Shown: positions 51,101-58,689 of the stretch, in pieces
Position numbering within the stretch: position 1 is the first letter of the stretch
Layout of the letters: each line of letters begins with the position of its first letter
From: an uncultured Aeromonadaceae bacterium
Lineage (GTDB): Bacteria > Pseudomonadota > Gammaproteobacteria > Enterobacterales > Aeromonadaceae
Direction of reading: 5' to 3'
DNA length: 64,000 nt
Assembly: GCA_945957385.1 (NCBI GenBank)
Contig: CAMFKP010000010.1
Coordinates: forward strand, 1 to 64,000
Program-made: the position numbers and the translations under genes
The notes under the pieces: generated by a model
What the model was told of the DNA's origin: nothing
What the model saw: the letters and a program-made list of their open reading frames with translations, nothing else
Database searches by the model: none

Positions 51101-52790
51101 CAGTGGGAGTTGGGATAACAACGGTGGTGCTAACTACAAGGCCGGTGCCGGTGAGTGGAGTCTGAGCAGCGGTGCGTTAATTTCAGGGGCGCCTGATATT
51201 AACGTCAACAAGGCTCCGGTGGCTAACATTACCCCGGGTAGTCAGACGGTTGCTGCGGGTACTGTGGTATCGCTCAGCGGCGCTGGCTCTACCGATAGCG
51301 ATGGTTCGATCGTCAGCTATAAATGGAGCACGGGAGCGACGACACCTTCCATTTCGCTCACGGTAAATCAGACGCAGACGGTTTCGTTGACGGTGACTGA
51401 TGATGATGGTGCCTCGGCAACCACGACTGTGACCTTGACGGTCCCCGCCAATCAGGCGCCGGTGGCCAGCATTTCTCCGGCCAGCCAGACGGTCAAGGCG
51501 GGGACTATCGTGACGCTGAGTGGCGCAGGTTCAAGCGACAGTGATGGCTCGATCGTCAGCTATAAGTGGAGCACGGGTGAAACGACTCCCGCCATTGCGG
51601 TGACGGTGAACCAAACCCAGACGCTGACACTGACGGTGACCGATGATGATGGTGCTACCGCAACGGCTTCGGTCACGCTGACCGTGGCAGCGAATCAGCC
51701 GCCAGTAGCCAGCATTACACCGGCCAGTCAGACGGTAGCCGCCGGGACGGTTGTCACCCTGAGTGCTGCAGGCTCAACGGACAGCGATGGTTCGATTGCC
51801 AGCTATAAGTGGAGCACTGGTGAGACGACGTCCAGCATCAATGTCACGGTCAACCAGACCCAGACGATCGGTGTGACTGTCACCGACAATCAAGGTGCTA
51901 CCGCGACCGCGTCGGTCACGTTGACGGTACAGGGCACAGACTACAAGCACAACTTCAGTCAGCTCTATTACCGCGGTACCAGCAATAGTTGGGGCAAGAC
52001 GGCGATGACCCTGGTTGCCGACAATACCTGGCAGACGACGGTGGTGTTTACCGGGGCGGCGGATAGTTCAGGTGCCCAGCGCTTCAAGTTCGATCTCACC
52101 GGCGATTGGAGTACCAATTATGGTGATACCAACAAGGATGGCGTGCTTGAGAAGACCGGCAGTGATATCTACAACACCGCCGTTGCCAGTTGCGTCGTCA
52201 AGGTAAATGACGCGACGCTGGCTTACTCGGTCACCTGTCCAGCCGCGCCGGTTGTGACGTTGACCCCGGCTAGCAGCACAATCTTGAAGGGCAACAGTGT
52301 GACGTTTACCGCGACAGCCACAGACAGCGATGGGACCATCCAGAGCTATTTGTGGGACAGTGGCGAGACCAGCAAGACCCTGACGCGGACGTTCAACACC
52401 GCGGGTACCTATACGGTCAAGGTCACGGTTACGGACAACTCAGGTCTCACCACAACGGCGTCGGCGACTGTGGTGGTGACGGACAACTATGCCAAAAACT
52501 TCAGTCAGCTCTACTTCCGTGGCACCCCGAACAGCTGGGGTTCAACGGCGATGACGCTGGTGGGGAATAACACTTGGCAGGCGCTTGTTACGTTTAGCGG
52601 GACAGGTGATAGCAACGGAACCCAACGCTTCAAGTTTGATGTGAATGGGGACTGGAGCAAGAACTACGGCGATACCAATGCAGATGGCACGGCCGAGCAA
52701 TCCGGTAGCGACATCAAGACGTCGGTAGTCGGTAGCTATAAAGTCATCTTCAACGACAGCACACTCAAATACAGTGTGACTGCGCAGTAA
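48183..52790 (+). CDS. Secreted GH57/GH119-like amylase with CBM25/26-like module, PKD repeats and two FRGT-N-W-TAM modules (1535 aa)
   Basis: HNHMPNFWPYYDV (HxHxP-type motif), GFFPTELGFSERLIPVLNKLGITW (putative nucleophile E233), FVIAHDGDNSSGR (putative acid D378/D380); WDNNGGANYKAGAGEW starch-binding pattern; PKD motifs. Confidence 0.75.
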   Translation: MHNMKEIAPRRLGRGVSVLALGVMIGLSSAAQAQISATHIYHNHMPNFWPYYDVSKYDALPVGSPVRYMYDGQVKQLKASPPSGYSFYIPNTTTPMPHDDLQSYYAHHAKQGAYLTWPMETAASNASNHPMSQTHVTMSAAVINNVQSFAELGNQDGYGLGWGNYWRSTQQAYKTTNGFKALDTIHFTGHHSMGPLVGNDYFLKDLIYHNVTLAQPYFLGDSFTSSKGFFPTELGFSERLIPVLNKLGITWSVLGNVHYSRTLKDYPYLNDPGVDTVVSPPNRADLQNESNVGSWVSLNMFNEKQVTRNKFPFASIPHWVQYVDPETGAVSKVAGIPVEQASSWEEGYQGSVTAAAIKPFETAAAALGRTQYFVIAHDGDNSSGRAGDGGTWKNSGYVTYSDAGVTGQGVDEYLKAHPIPENDVVHVQDGSWIDTRDSSADPTWYHWHLPMGVWNGQLAAFNTAHGTSYTSLYAANGDLRQHLPSLEYGYHYLERNFALLQAAENYAKTAEQIWLDTHPNYWSPTTALDKQVTYAGNQLNPWMLSYPKKGDASKDYAGGANPAELGWYFLIASIDSGFGYYDENIDDGVKPTISFNQSLYFTEPYVTANLAKDKTGPSLWWPQRYPYNPGSANASKAEGWAKMYMDNEFAIYTYAYDVNDVADIQVKVRVHTAKSADPKDKTYQLYDPAAHAGEANVNPANVGDWVSYDMKERDLTPDINGVSWQPSSTAAFQVVQAKKIGNLYYTYLNSYRDQLLDYYIEATDSKGNVTKSVIQQVYVGAGRYSMVDGKKVEDINGSIVGEHAFFTDKAPAKNVTVYVQGSADGIASLNVDTKDQGATNWDNQQVAPLAGSNRYFRIKDTYSGDVAGTYLRYQEAGNSSYKPSSSGQLFAEGVYTLAADGSVTSGKPADLKLSTTIYYKNSNWSKACLHYRVDSGAWTTSPGSVMNGPVNGWFYYTVDLGTGEQLEFDPNNCSGSWDNNGGANYKAGAGEWSLSSGALISGAPDINVNKAPVANITPGSQTVAAGTVVSLSGAGSTDSDGSIVSYKWSTGATTPSISLTVNQTQTVSLTVTDDDGASATTTVTLTVPANQAPVASISPASQTVKAGTIVTLSGAGSSDSDGSIVSYKWSTGETTPAIAVTVNQTQTLTLTVTDDDGATATASVTLTVAANQPPVASITPASQTVAAGTVVTLSAAGSTDSDGSIASYKWSTGETTSSINVTVNQTQTIGVTVTDNQGATATASVTLTVQGTDYKHNFSQLYYRGTSNSWGKTAMTLVADNTWQTTVVFTGAADSSGAQRFKFDLTGDWSTNYGDTNKDGVLEKTGSDIYNTAVASCVVKVNDATLAYSVTCPAAPVVTLTPASSTILKGNSVTFTATATDSDGTIQSYLWDSGETSKTLTRTFNTAGTYTVKVTVTDNSGLTTTASATVVVTDNYAKNFSQLYFRGTPNSWGSTAMTLVGNNTWQALVTFSGTGDSNGTQRFKFDVNGDWSKNYGDTNADGTAEQSGSDIKTSVVGSYKVIFNDSTLKYSVTAQ
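51205..51930 (+). repeat. Three tandem PKD-domain repeats (about 240 bp each) inside the 1535-aa gene
   Basis: NxxPVAxIxPxSQTVxAGTxVxLSxAGSxDSDGSIxSYKWSTGxTT...VTVTDxxGA repeated three times; a fourth, diverged PKD lies near 52240-52480. Confidence 0.9.
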
Positions 52791-52869
52791 CACACCAGCA
52801 GGCCCCATCGCGGGCCTGCTTTTTTCCGCTCACGCATCCACATTGCACCAGCATAAGCTCGCCGCTGCC

Positions 52870-53298
52870 TTAATCACCGGTGGCCAGCAACTCGCGTAAT
52901 ACGATATGTGTCTTGATCATCTTCAGGTGGGGATAGGCCTCAATTTGCTGACGAATCGCTTCGATGCGTTGCAGATGTTCGGCTTCGACGGCAACCAGCA
53001 GATCGGTGTCGCCACTGATGCTGTAGCATTGCCTGACCTCTGGGATCTGGCGTAGTAACCCTGCGTACTCCTCACAGCAAATCATGCGGAAACTCAATTC
53101 GAAGAAGGCTTTGACACCTTCACGTTCCGCGGGCCGAATATGCGCATGGTAGCCGGTGATGATGCCTTCCTCTTCAAGGCGGCGTAGGCGTTCGCTTACC
53201 GCAGAGCGGGAGAGAAATACCGTCTTGGAGAGTTCTGTGATGCTCAGCCGGGCGTTATCTCGTAACAAGGCGAGCAGTTTTTGATCGAAGTGGTCCAC
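52870..53298 (-). CDS. Lrp/AsnC family transcriptional regulator
   Basis: FDQKLLALLRDNARLSITELSKTVFLSRSAVSERLRRLEEEGIITGYHAHI. Confidence 0.93.
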   Translation of the reverse strand: MDHFDQKLLALLRDNARLSITELSKTVFLSRSAVSERLRRLEEEGIITGYHAHIRPAEREGVKAFFELSFRMICCEEYAGLLRQIPEVRQCYSISGDTDLLVAVEAEHLQRIEAIRQQIEAYPHLKMIKTHIVLRELLATGD

Positions 53299-53315
53299 AT
53301 TGGGTTCCCGGTGGG

Positions 53316-53342
53316 CAAAATGACGAAATAGGCGTCATTTTG
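53316..53342. promoter_or_regulatory. Inverted repeat, candidate Lrp-family operator between divergent genes
   Basis: CAAAATGACG-aaatagg-CGTCATTTTG, 10-bp perfect arms. Confidence 0.55.
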
Positions 53343-53423
53343 GCGAGTCATTCCGTCACTGTGCTGGGTTACTTGGGTCAGCTGCGCGCCTAACATAGCA
53401 AAAAACACGGATGGACCAAACGC

Positions 53424-54728
53424 ATGTCGCGATTGAAAAAGGAGTTGGGGTTGTGGCAGGGCACCGGGCTGCTGATGACCTCGTTATTGGGGACCGGTAT
53501 TTTTGTCGTTCCAGCAACAGCCGCAACCTTGGCCGGGCACTCATCGCTCTGGGCCTGGGCGTTACTGATTTTATTAGTGCTGCCGGTGGCATTTACTTTT
53601 GCCGCCTTGGGCAAGGCGTTCCCCCATTCAGGTGGTGCGCCCCATCTGGTGGGACTGGCTTTCGGTCCGCAGGCTGAACGTTTTTCGGCTTTCCTGTTTC
53701 TGGCGGTATTGCCGGTCGGGCTGCCTGCCGCCTTGAATATGGCGTCCGGATTCTGGGATGCCGTGTTACCACTCTCGGATGCTGGGCGTTGGGGCATACA
53801 GATGATGACGTTGCTTGGTGTGCTGGCCATTGGTTATCGCGGGGCTGGGGCGTCGGGCAATGTACAGGTGATTATCGCGGCTCTGATCATGCTGGTGACG
53901 TTGTTGATCGTGCTTAAAGGCGACCTGATGCCAGCCGATCTTGGGGCAGCCATGCCGGTGGTTGATGAGTGGGCTGGGATCGGACGCGCCTTATCAGTGA
54001 TGTTTTGGTGTTTTGTCGGCTTGGAGGCGTTTGCGCATATGGGGGAGGAGTTCCACCGCCCGCAACGCGATTATCCTCTGGCACTATTGCTGGGGGTCGT
54101 TCTGGCGGGTGGCATCTATTACCTGCATTCCGCGGTGGTGCTCAAGGCCGGAATGTTTGGTAGCGAGCGAGTGAACGGCATGGCGATCCCGCAGTTACTG
54201 GCTCAGCAATATGGTCCAGGCGCGCGCTGGGTGGCCGCCATGCTTGGCTATTTATCCTGTTTTGCCAGTATCAATATCTATTTGCAGGGGTTTGCCCGTT
54301 TGTTATGGAGTCTGGCGGAAGAGGGGAAGCTTCCTGCAGCTCTGGCCGTTCGCTCATCACAAGGTGCGCCGCTGCGCTCTTTGTTGTGCGTATTGATCGT
54401 CTGTGCCGTTGCAGCGTCGGTTGGCGCGCATTGGCAACTCTCTTTGGATAACCTGATTCGCTATGCCAATGGCAATTTTGTTCTGATTTATCTGCTGTGC
54501 ATGTTGGCGGGGGCGCGTTTGCTGCATGGCCGCTGGCGGATGCTGGCATTCGGTTCGGCGTTCCTGTGTCTGCTGGTGTTGATCGCGCTTGCGCAGAGCC
54601 TGCTCTATGCCGTGACGTTAAGTGTGCTGTATGGCATTGTGCTTCTGGTATGGCACTGTCGGTGGTGGCGGCAGAAAAAGGTACGATGTGCTCAAGTTTC
54701 TATTGGGCTGACCGATAACCAGGTGTGA
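53424..54728 (+). CDS. yjeH: APC-family amino-acid exporter YjeH-like (Met/branched-chain)
   Basis: LGLWQGTGLLMTSLLGTGIFVVPATAATLAGHSSLWAWALLILLVLPVAFTFAALGKAFPHSGGAPHLVGLAFG. Confidence 0.85.
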   Translation: MSRLKKELGLWQGTGLLMTSLLGTGIFVVPATAATLAGHSSLWAWALLILLVLPVAFTFAALGKAFPHSGGAPHLVGLAFGPQAERFSAFLFLAVLPVGLPAALNMASGFWDAVLPLSDAGRWGIQMMTLLGVLAIGYRGAGASGNVQVIIAALIMLVTLLIVLKGDLMPADLGAAMPVVDEWAGIGRALSVMFWCFVGLEAFAHMGEEFHRPQRDYPLALLLGVVLAGGIYYLHSAVVLKAGMFGSERVNGMAIPQLLAQQYGPGARWVAAMLGYLSCFASINIYLQGFARLLWSLAEEGKLPAALAVRSSQGAPLRSLLCVLIVCAVAASVGAHWQLSLDNLIRYANGNFVLIYLLCMLAGARLLHGRWRMLAFGSAFLCLLVLIALAQSLLYAVTLSVLYGIVLLVWHCRWWRQKKVRCAQVSIGLTDNQV

Positions 54729-54741
54729 GGAGGAGCACGAT

Positions 54742-54930
54742 ATGAACATTACGGCTACATCTGCAAATTATGGCCAGGAGGCCATGATTGCTTCATTAAG
54801 CAAAAAACAGCAGGAAGCTGAAGGACAGGCGGCACTGCAACTCTTGCAGAGCGCGACCCAGTCCGCACAGGCTGTATCGCGTCCAACTCCGGAAGGAAGT
54901 TCGGGTATGAACGTGGATGTCTATGCCTGA
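54742..54930 (+). CDS. Small protein resembling YjfB-type putative motility proteins (62 aa)
   Basis: Strong SD (GAGGAGGAG); MNITATSANYGQEAMIASLSKKQQEAEGQAALQLLQSA...GMNVDVYA; followed by a terminator. Confidence 0.6.
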   Translation: MNITATSANYGQEAMIASLSKKQQEAEGQAALQLLQSATQSAQAVSRPTPEGSSGMNVDVYA

Positions 54931-54959
54931 TTGGTTATCCCGATGAACGTGCATAATCT

Positions 54960-54990
54960 AAAGGGGGCCTGGTGGCCCCCTTTGTCATTT
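54960..54990 (+). terminator. Terminator after the small protein gene
   Basis: AAAGGGGGCC-tggt-GGCCCCCTTT-GTCATTTTTT. Confidence 0.8.
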
Positions 54991-54999
54991 TTTCCGCCA

Positions 55000-56043
55000 T
55001 CATTCCTTGCCGAAGACATTATTTTCCTGCTCGCGGACACGAATAAATGTGGTGCGTTTGGTGAGTTCTTTGAGTGTGGCTGCGCCGACGTAGGTGCAAG
55101 TAGAACGGACCCCGCCAAGAATATCGCGAATGGTCGTTTCTACCGGGCCGCGAAATGGCAGTTCAACCGTCTTGCCTTCGGACGCCCGGTATTCTGCGAC
55201 TCCACCAGCATGTTTGTCCATCGCGGAAGCTGAACTCATGCCATAAAACTGCATGTAGGATTTGCCATCGCGCTCCACCATGTTGCCGCCACTTTCGACG
55301 TGCGCAGCCAGCATTCCGCCCAACATGACAAAATCAGCGCCACCGCCGAAGGCCTTGGATACATCTCCAGGGCAGGTACATCCGCCGTCACCGACGATGT
55401 GGCCTTTGAGGCCGTGGGCTGCATCAGCGCATTCGATGATCGCTGACAGCTGCGGGTACCCGACACCGGTTTTGACACGCGTGGTACAAACTGACCCTGG
55501 GCCTATCCCCACTTTGATGATGTCAGCACCGGAGAGGATCAGCTCTTCGACCATCTCACCGGTCACGACATTACCTGCACAGATGACGTGGTGCGGGAAG
55601 GTGTCGCGCATTCGCGTGACGAAATCGACAAAATGTTCGGCGTAACCATTAGCGACATCAACGCAGATGAAGCGTAGTTGCGGAGACAGAGCCAGTATCG
55701 TTTTGACCTTTTCATAATCCGAGCTTGAGGTGCCCGTAGATACCATGACATGACGTAATACGGAGTCATCTGAACTGGCGACAAAGGCTTGCCACTGCTC
55801 GACACTGTAGTGCTTGTGTATCGCCGTCATCATATCGAAACCCGCCAGCGCGCGCGCCATCGCGAAGGTGCCGACGGTATCCATGTTGGCGGCAATGACG
55901 GGCACGCCGCTCCATTGACACTGGGCATGACGGAACGTAAACTCCCGCTCCAATTTTACTTGGGAACGACTGTTCAGGGTTGAGCGCTTGGGGCGAAAGA
56001 GCACATCCTTGAAGCCAAGTTTCAGATCTTCTTCAATACGCAT
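55000..56043 (-). CDS. guaC: GMP reductase
   Basis: [35 protein letters not shown]; active site [21 protein letters not shown]. Confidence 0.97.
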   Translation of the reverse strand: MRIEEDLKLGFKDVLFRPKRSTLNSRSQVKLEREFTFRHAQCQWSGVPVIAANMDTVGTFAMARALAGFDMMTAIHKHYSVEQWQAFVASSDDSVLRHVMVSTGTSSSDYEKVKTILALSPQLRFICVDVANGYAEHFVDFVTRMRDTFPHHVICAGNVVTGEMVEELILSGADIIKVGIGPGSVCTTRVKTGVGYPQLSAIIECADAAHGLKGHIVGDGGCTCPGDVSKAFGGGADFVMLGGMLAAHVESGGNMVERDGKSYMQFYGMSSASAMDKHAGGVAEYRASEGKTVELPFRGPVETTIRDILGGVRSTCTYVGAATLKELTKRTTFIRVREQENNVFGKE

Positions 56044-56080
56044 AGTCTTGATCCTGTGATTGCCGCAGATTGCGGACACA

Positions 56081-56112
56081 AAAAACCGGAGGTTGTTGAG
56101 GCCTCCGGTTTT
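56081..56112 (-). terminator. Terminator-like hairpin in the guaC leader
   Basis: Minus strand AAAACCGGAGG-cctcaacaa-CCTCCGGTTTT followed by TT; hairpin ends about 40 nt before guaC ATG. Confidence 0.85.
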
Positions 56113-56215
56113 CAGCATTCTAGCCAGAATATCTTCATCTACAAGTCTGCAAAATTACATTTATTCGACGTATGATTGGCGGTTAAGCAGCGCTTTGTTC
56201 CGCCGAGGTGGCGGC

Positions 56216-57001
56216 TCAAGGCAACACGAATTGCTTGACCAGGGTTAACTCGCCAGCACGGCGCAGCGGAACCCGAAATGTCTGTTGCTGTTCATTCGCC
56301 TCACCCTCGTCGGTAATAATGCTGACTTGCGCGGTTGTCACGCTCTGCTCATCTTCGCCGCTGCCGTAATAGTTCACATACACCAGATAGTTGCCTGCTT
56401 GCGGGGCAGGGGAAGAGAAGATCTCCGGGCCATAGCCTGTCGTGACATCAACATCCAGCGCGCCACCGTTATTCAGCACCCGGTTGGCGTAGAACACATG
56501 TTCACCATCCGGGGTGACGACATGCAGATCCAAATCGGTGTTGTCTGTATCCCAGGCGAGCAAGATGCGTAACTTGGGGCGGGCCTGGCCTTGTCGCTCA
56601 TCATAAAATTGTACCCGTCGTTGTACCAGTCCGTCAGGAGAGCGCAACTCGACACTGTTGCTGCCACTGGCAAAGGCGTAAGGGCGGGCAAAACTGCCAT
56701 CATCATTAATCTGTTGTGGCATCGGAATGCCGTTGACGACCAGGGTGTAGGGACCGCGTGACTCTTTGGGGCGATCATGGATTTGACCGCGGATCAGGCT
56801 CTCCTTGCCCTGATCCGGCGCTGCCGAGACAGAGTTGGCGGGATAGTTGATTTCCTGCAGATAGCCATCGGCATTGTCGGTTCCAGAACGCCAGCCACCA
56901 CTGGGGTGTTGTAGTTCGATAGACTCTTTTGCCTGCAAGGCTGAGCCCACTAAGCCGGTGAGCAATATCAAGGCGGTATGTAACAGGATGTGGTGCTTCA
57001 T
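56216..57001 (-). CDS. yfaP: DUF2135 protein (YfaP-like)
   Basis: LRILLAWDTDNTDLDLHVVTPDGEHVFYANRVLNNGGALDVDVTTGYGPEIF. Confidence 0.88.
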   Translation of the reverse strand: MKHHILLHTALILLTGLVGSALQAKESIELQHPSGGWRSGTDNADGYLQEINYPANSVSAAPDQGKESLIRGQIHDRPKESRGPYTLVVNGIPMPQQINDDGSFARPYAFASGSNSVELRSPDGLVQRRVQFYDERQGQARPKLRILLAWDTDNTDLDLHVVTPDGEHVFYANRVLNNGGALDVDVTTGYGPEIFSSPAPQAGNYLVYVNYYGSGEDEQSVTTAQVSIITDEGEANEQQQTFRVPLRRAGELTLVKQFVLP

Positions 57002-58689
57002 AGTTCCCCTCTCACCAGCCGGCGGGCTAGCTGTTCAATATAGGTTTCATCGGCACCGGCTGGATGGTGAGCGAGCGCCAGATGCAAATATTCATGGGTG
57101 AGCGTGATTCGACTATCCAATGTAGTCGCCGGGCGCAAGTAGATACGTTGCGCCTTCTGATCGGCATAGGGCCGGCCCTGATGCAACAGACAGATCTGGG
57201 GGAGGGCAATTGCTTCGTAACCGGGTAGCGTGTCCAGTACTGATTGCCATGTGATCAGTTGTTGTTTCAGCCAATGTGCGGGTTCCTGCAATGGTTGGCA
57301 CTCGGGATGTCCCTCTGCACCACGCCACGTCAGATGTGCATCCGGATAGGCGCGAGCCAGAATTTGTACAAAGTCCAGCCCCTGCTCTTGCCAGGCAAGT
57401 GCTTGCTGCCAGCTCAGACGATTGCGCGCACCTTGATGCTGATGGTATTGCACTGTCACTGCCGAAAGTTGTAACCCGGAAGTAATACGTGCCGCACTGA
57501 GGGCGGCTACCGATGCCGGTAATGAGGAGACCCGTTGTAGTGCCGACGTATCGTCGATACTCAGGCACTCGCCCTGGTAACGGGTGTGTTGGTACAGATA
57601 GCTGCGAGCCGCAACAGCCAGTGCCTGGGCAGCTTGTTGGGATGGCGCTTTTCCTTCTCGGTCCACGACACGCGCCACGTACTCTGTTTCGGAAAGACGT
57701 CCATACAATGCCAGCTGTCCTATTGAATCTGCTTCCAGCCAGAATGGCTCGCGACCGCTTTGCCAAGTCAACTGTTGTCCGTTTGTAAAGGTGAATGTGT
57801 AATGTCCAGCGAGCGGTTGCGTGACTGCCGCTAACCGCTTGCCTTGGCTATCTTCTACCGACTGCAGAGGGTAGCGGGCAAAGAAATGTACACGGACACA
57901 ACTGTTGTCTGCGTTGCGGCGAGCCAACAGAATCTTGGCGAGTTGAGGAGCTAACCGGTGCATCACCTGCTGGCTGTTACCCAAACCTGAAAACCAGATC
58001 GGTACATCATTCTGCGTCCAGCCAGCACCGCCACCTAGGCGTGTACCATCCAGGGGCTGTGTGAATGTTTTGACGATAGCCAAGGTTCCCAATGTGGGTA
58101 ATGCGTCGCGCCCGCGGCCTTGCAAGTTATTGCCAATTAGTGCCGCTTTGGCTTGTTGGCGGGGCTCTGCCGGTATGTTGGCCAGTAGTTGCAACAAGGA
58201 TGTGACGGTAACCAACTGATGTTCATCCAGCTGCTGTAGATCTGACAACCACTCGGGAGCTGAGCGCTGCGACCAGTACGAACGCCAAGTGACGGGATCG
58301 ATATGTAGTCTGGCCGGAGAAAAATAACGTCCGCAGGAGCGGCTTAACGCATCACTGCGATCGACCGATTGTTGTGGTTCACAGCAATAACGATCCTCAG
58401 CCGGATGCTGGCCGTCACACAGCATTTTTTGCTCGGGTTGATGGGTATCCACCAGATAGATAAAAACAAACAGCTTCCACAAGCTACCCAGTGGGGTCAG
58501 CAAGCGTGGCGGCAACGTACCTTGGGTGCGCTCCCCATTATGTTGCCATTGCCACCACTGCGCTGTGTCATGTTCAGCCAGGGCCAACTGGTCGTTACCC
58601 CGGCTGTTCATGGCACAACACGCTATGGCCAGCGTGAAAGCGCGTGCCAGCCAGCGCTTAGTCAATGTGCCACTGTGCTGTTTGGACAT
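56998..58689 (-). CDS. yfaQ: DUF2300 protein (YfaQ-like)
   Basis: Position in yfa operon; ATG overlaps neighbours; GSLWKLFVFIYLVDTHQPEQKMLCDGQHPAEDRYCCEP and C-terminal HEYLHLALAHHP. Confidence 0.82.
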   Translation of the reverse strand: MSKQHSGTLTKRWLARAFTLAIACCAMNSRGNDQLALAEHDTAQWWQWQHNGERTQGTLPPRLLTPLGSLWKLFVFIYLVDTHQPEQKMLCDGQHPAEDRYCCEPQQSVDRSDALSRSCGRYFSPARLHIDPVTWRSYWSQRSAPEWLSDLQQLDEHQLVTVTSLLQLLANIPAEPRQQAKAALIGNNLQGRGRDALPTLGTLAIVKTFTQPLDGTRLGGGAGWTQNDVPIWFSGLGNSQQVMHRLAPQLAKILLARRNADNSCVRVHFFARYPLQSVEDSQGKRLAAVTQPLAGHYTFTFTNGQQLTWQSGREPFWLEADSIGQLALYGRLSETEYVARVVDREGKAPSQQAAQALAVAARSYLYQHTRYQGECLSIDDTSALQRVSSLPASVAALSAARITSGLQLSAVTVQYHQHQGARNRLSWQQALAWQEQGLDFVQILARAYPDAHLTWRGAEGHPECQPLQEPAHWLKQQLITWQSVLDTLPGYEAIALPQICLLHQGRPYADQKAQRIYLRPATTLDSRITLTHEYLHLALAHHPAGADETYIEQLARRLVRGEL

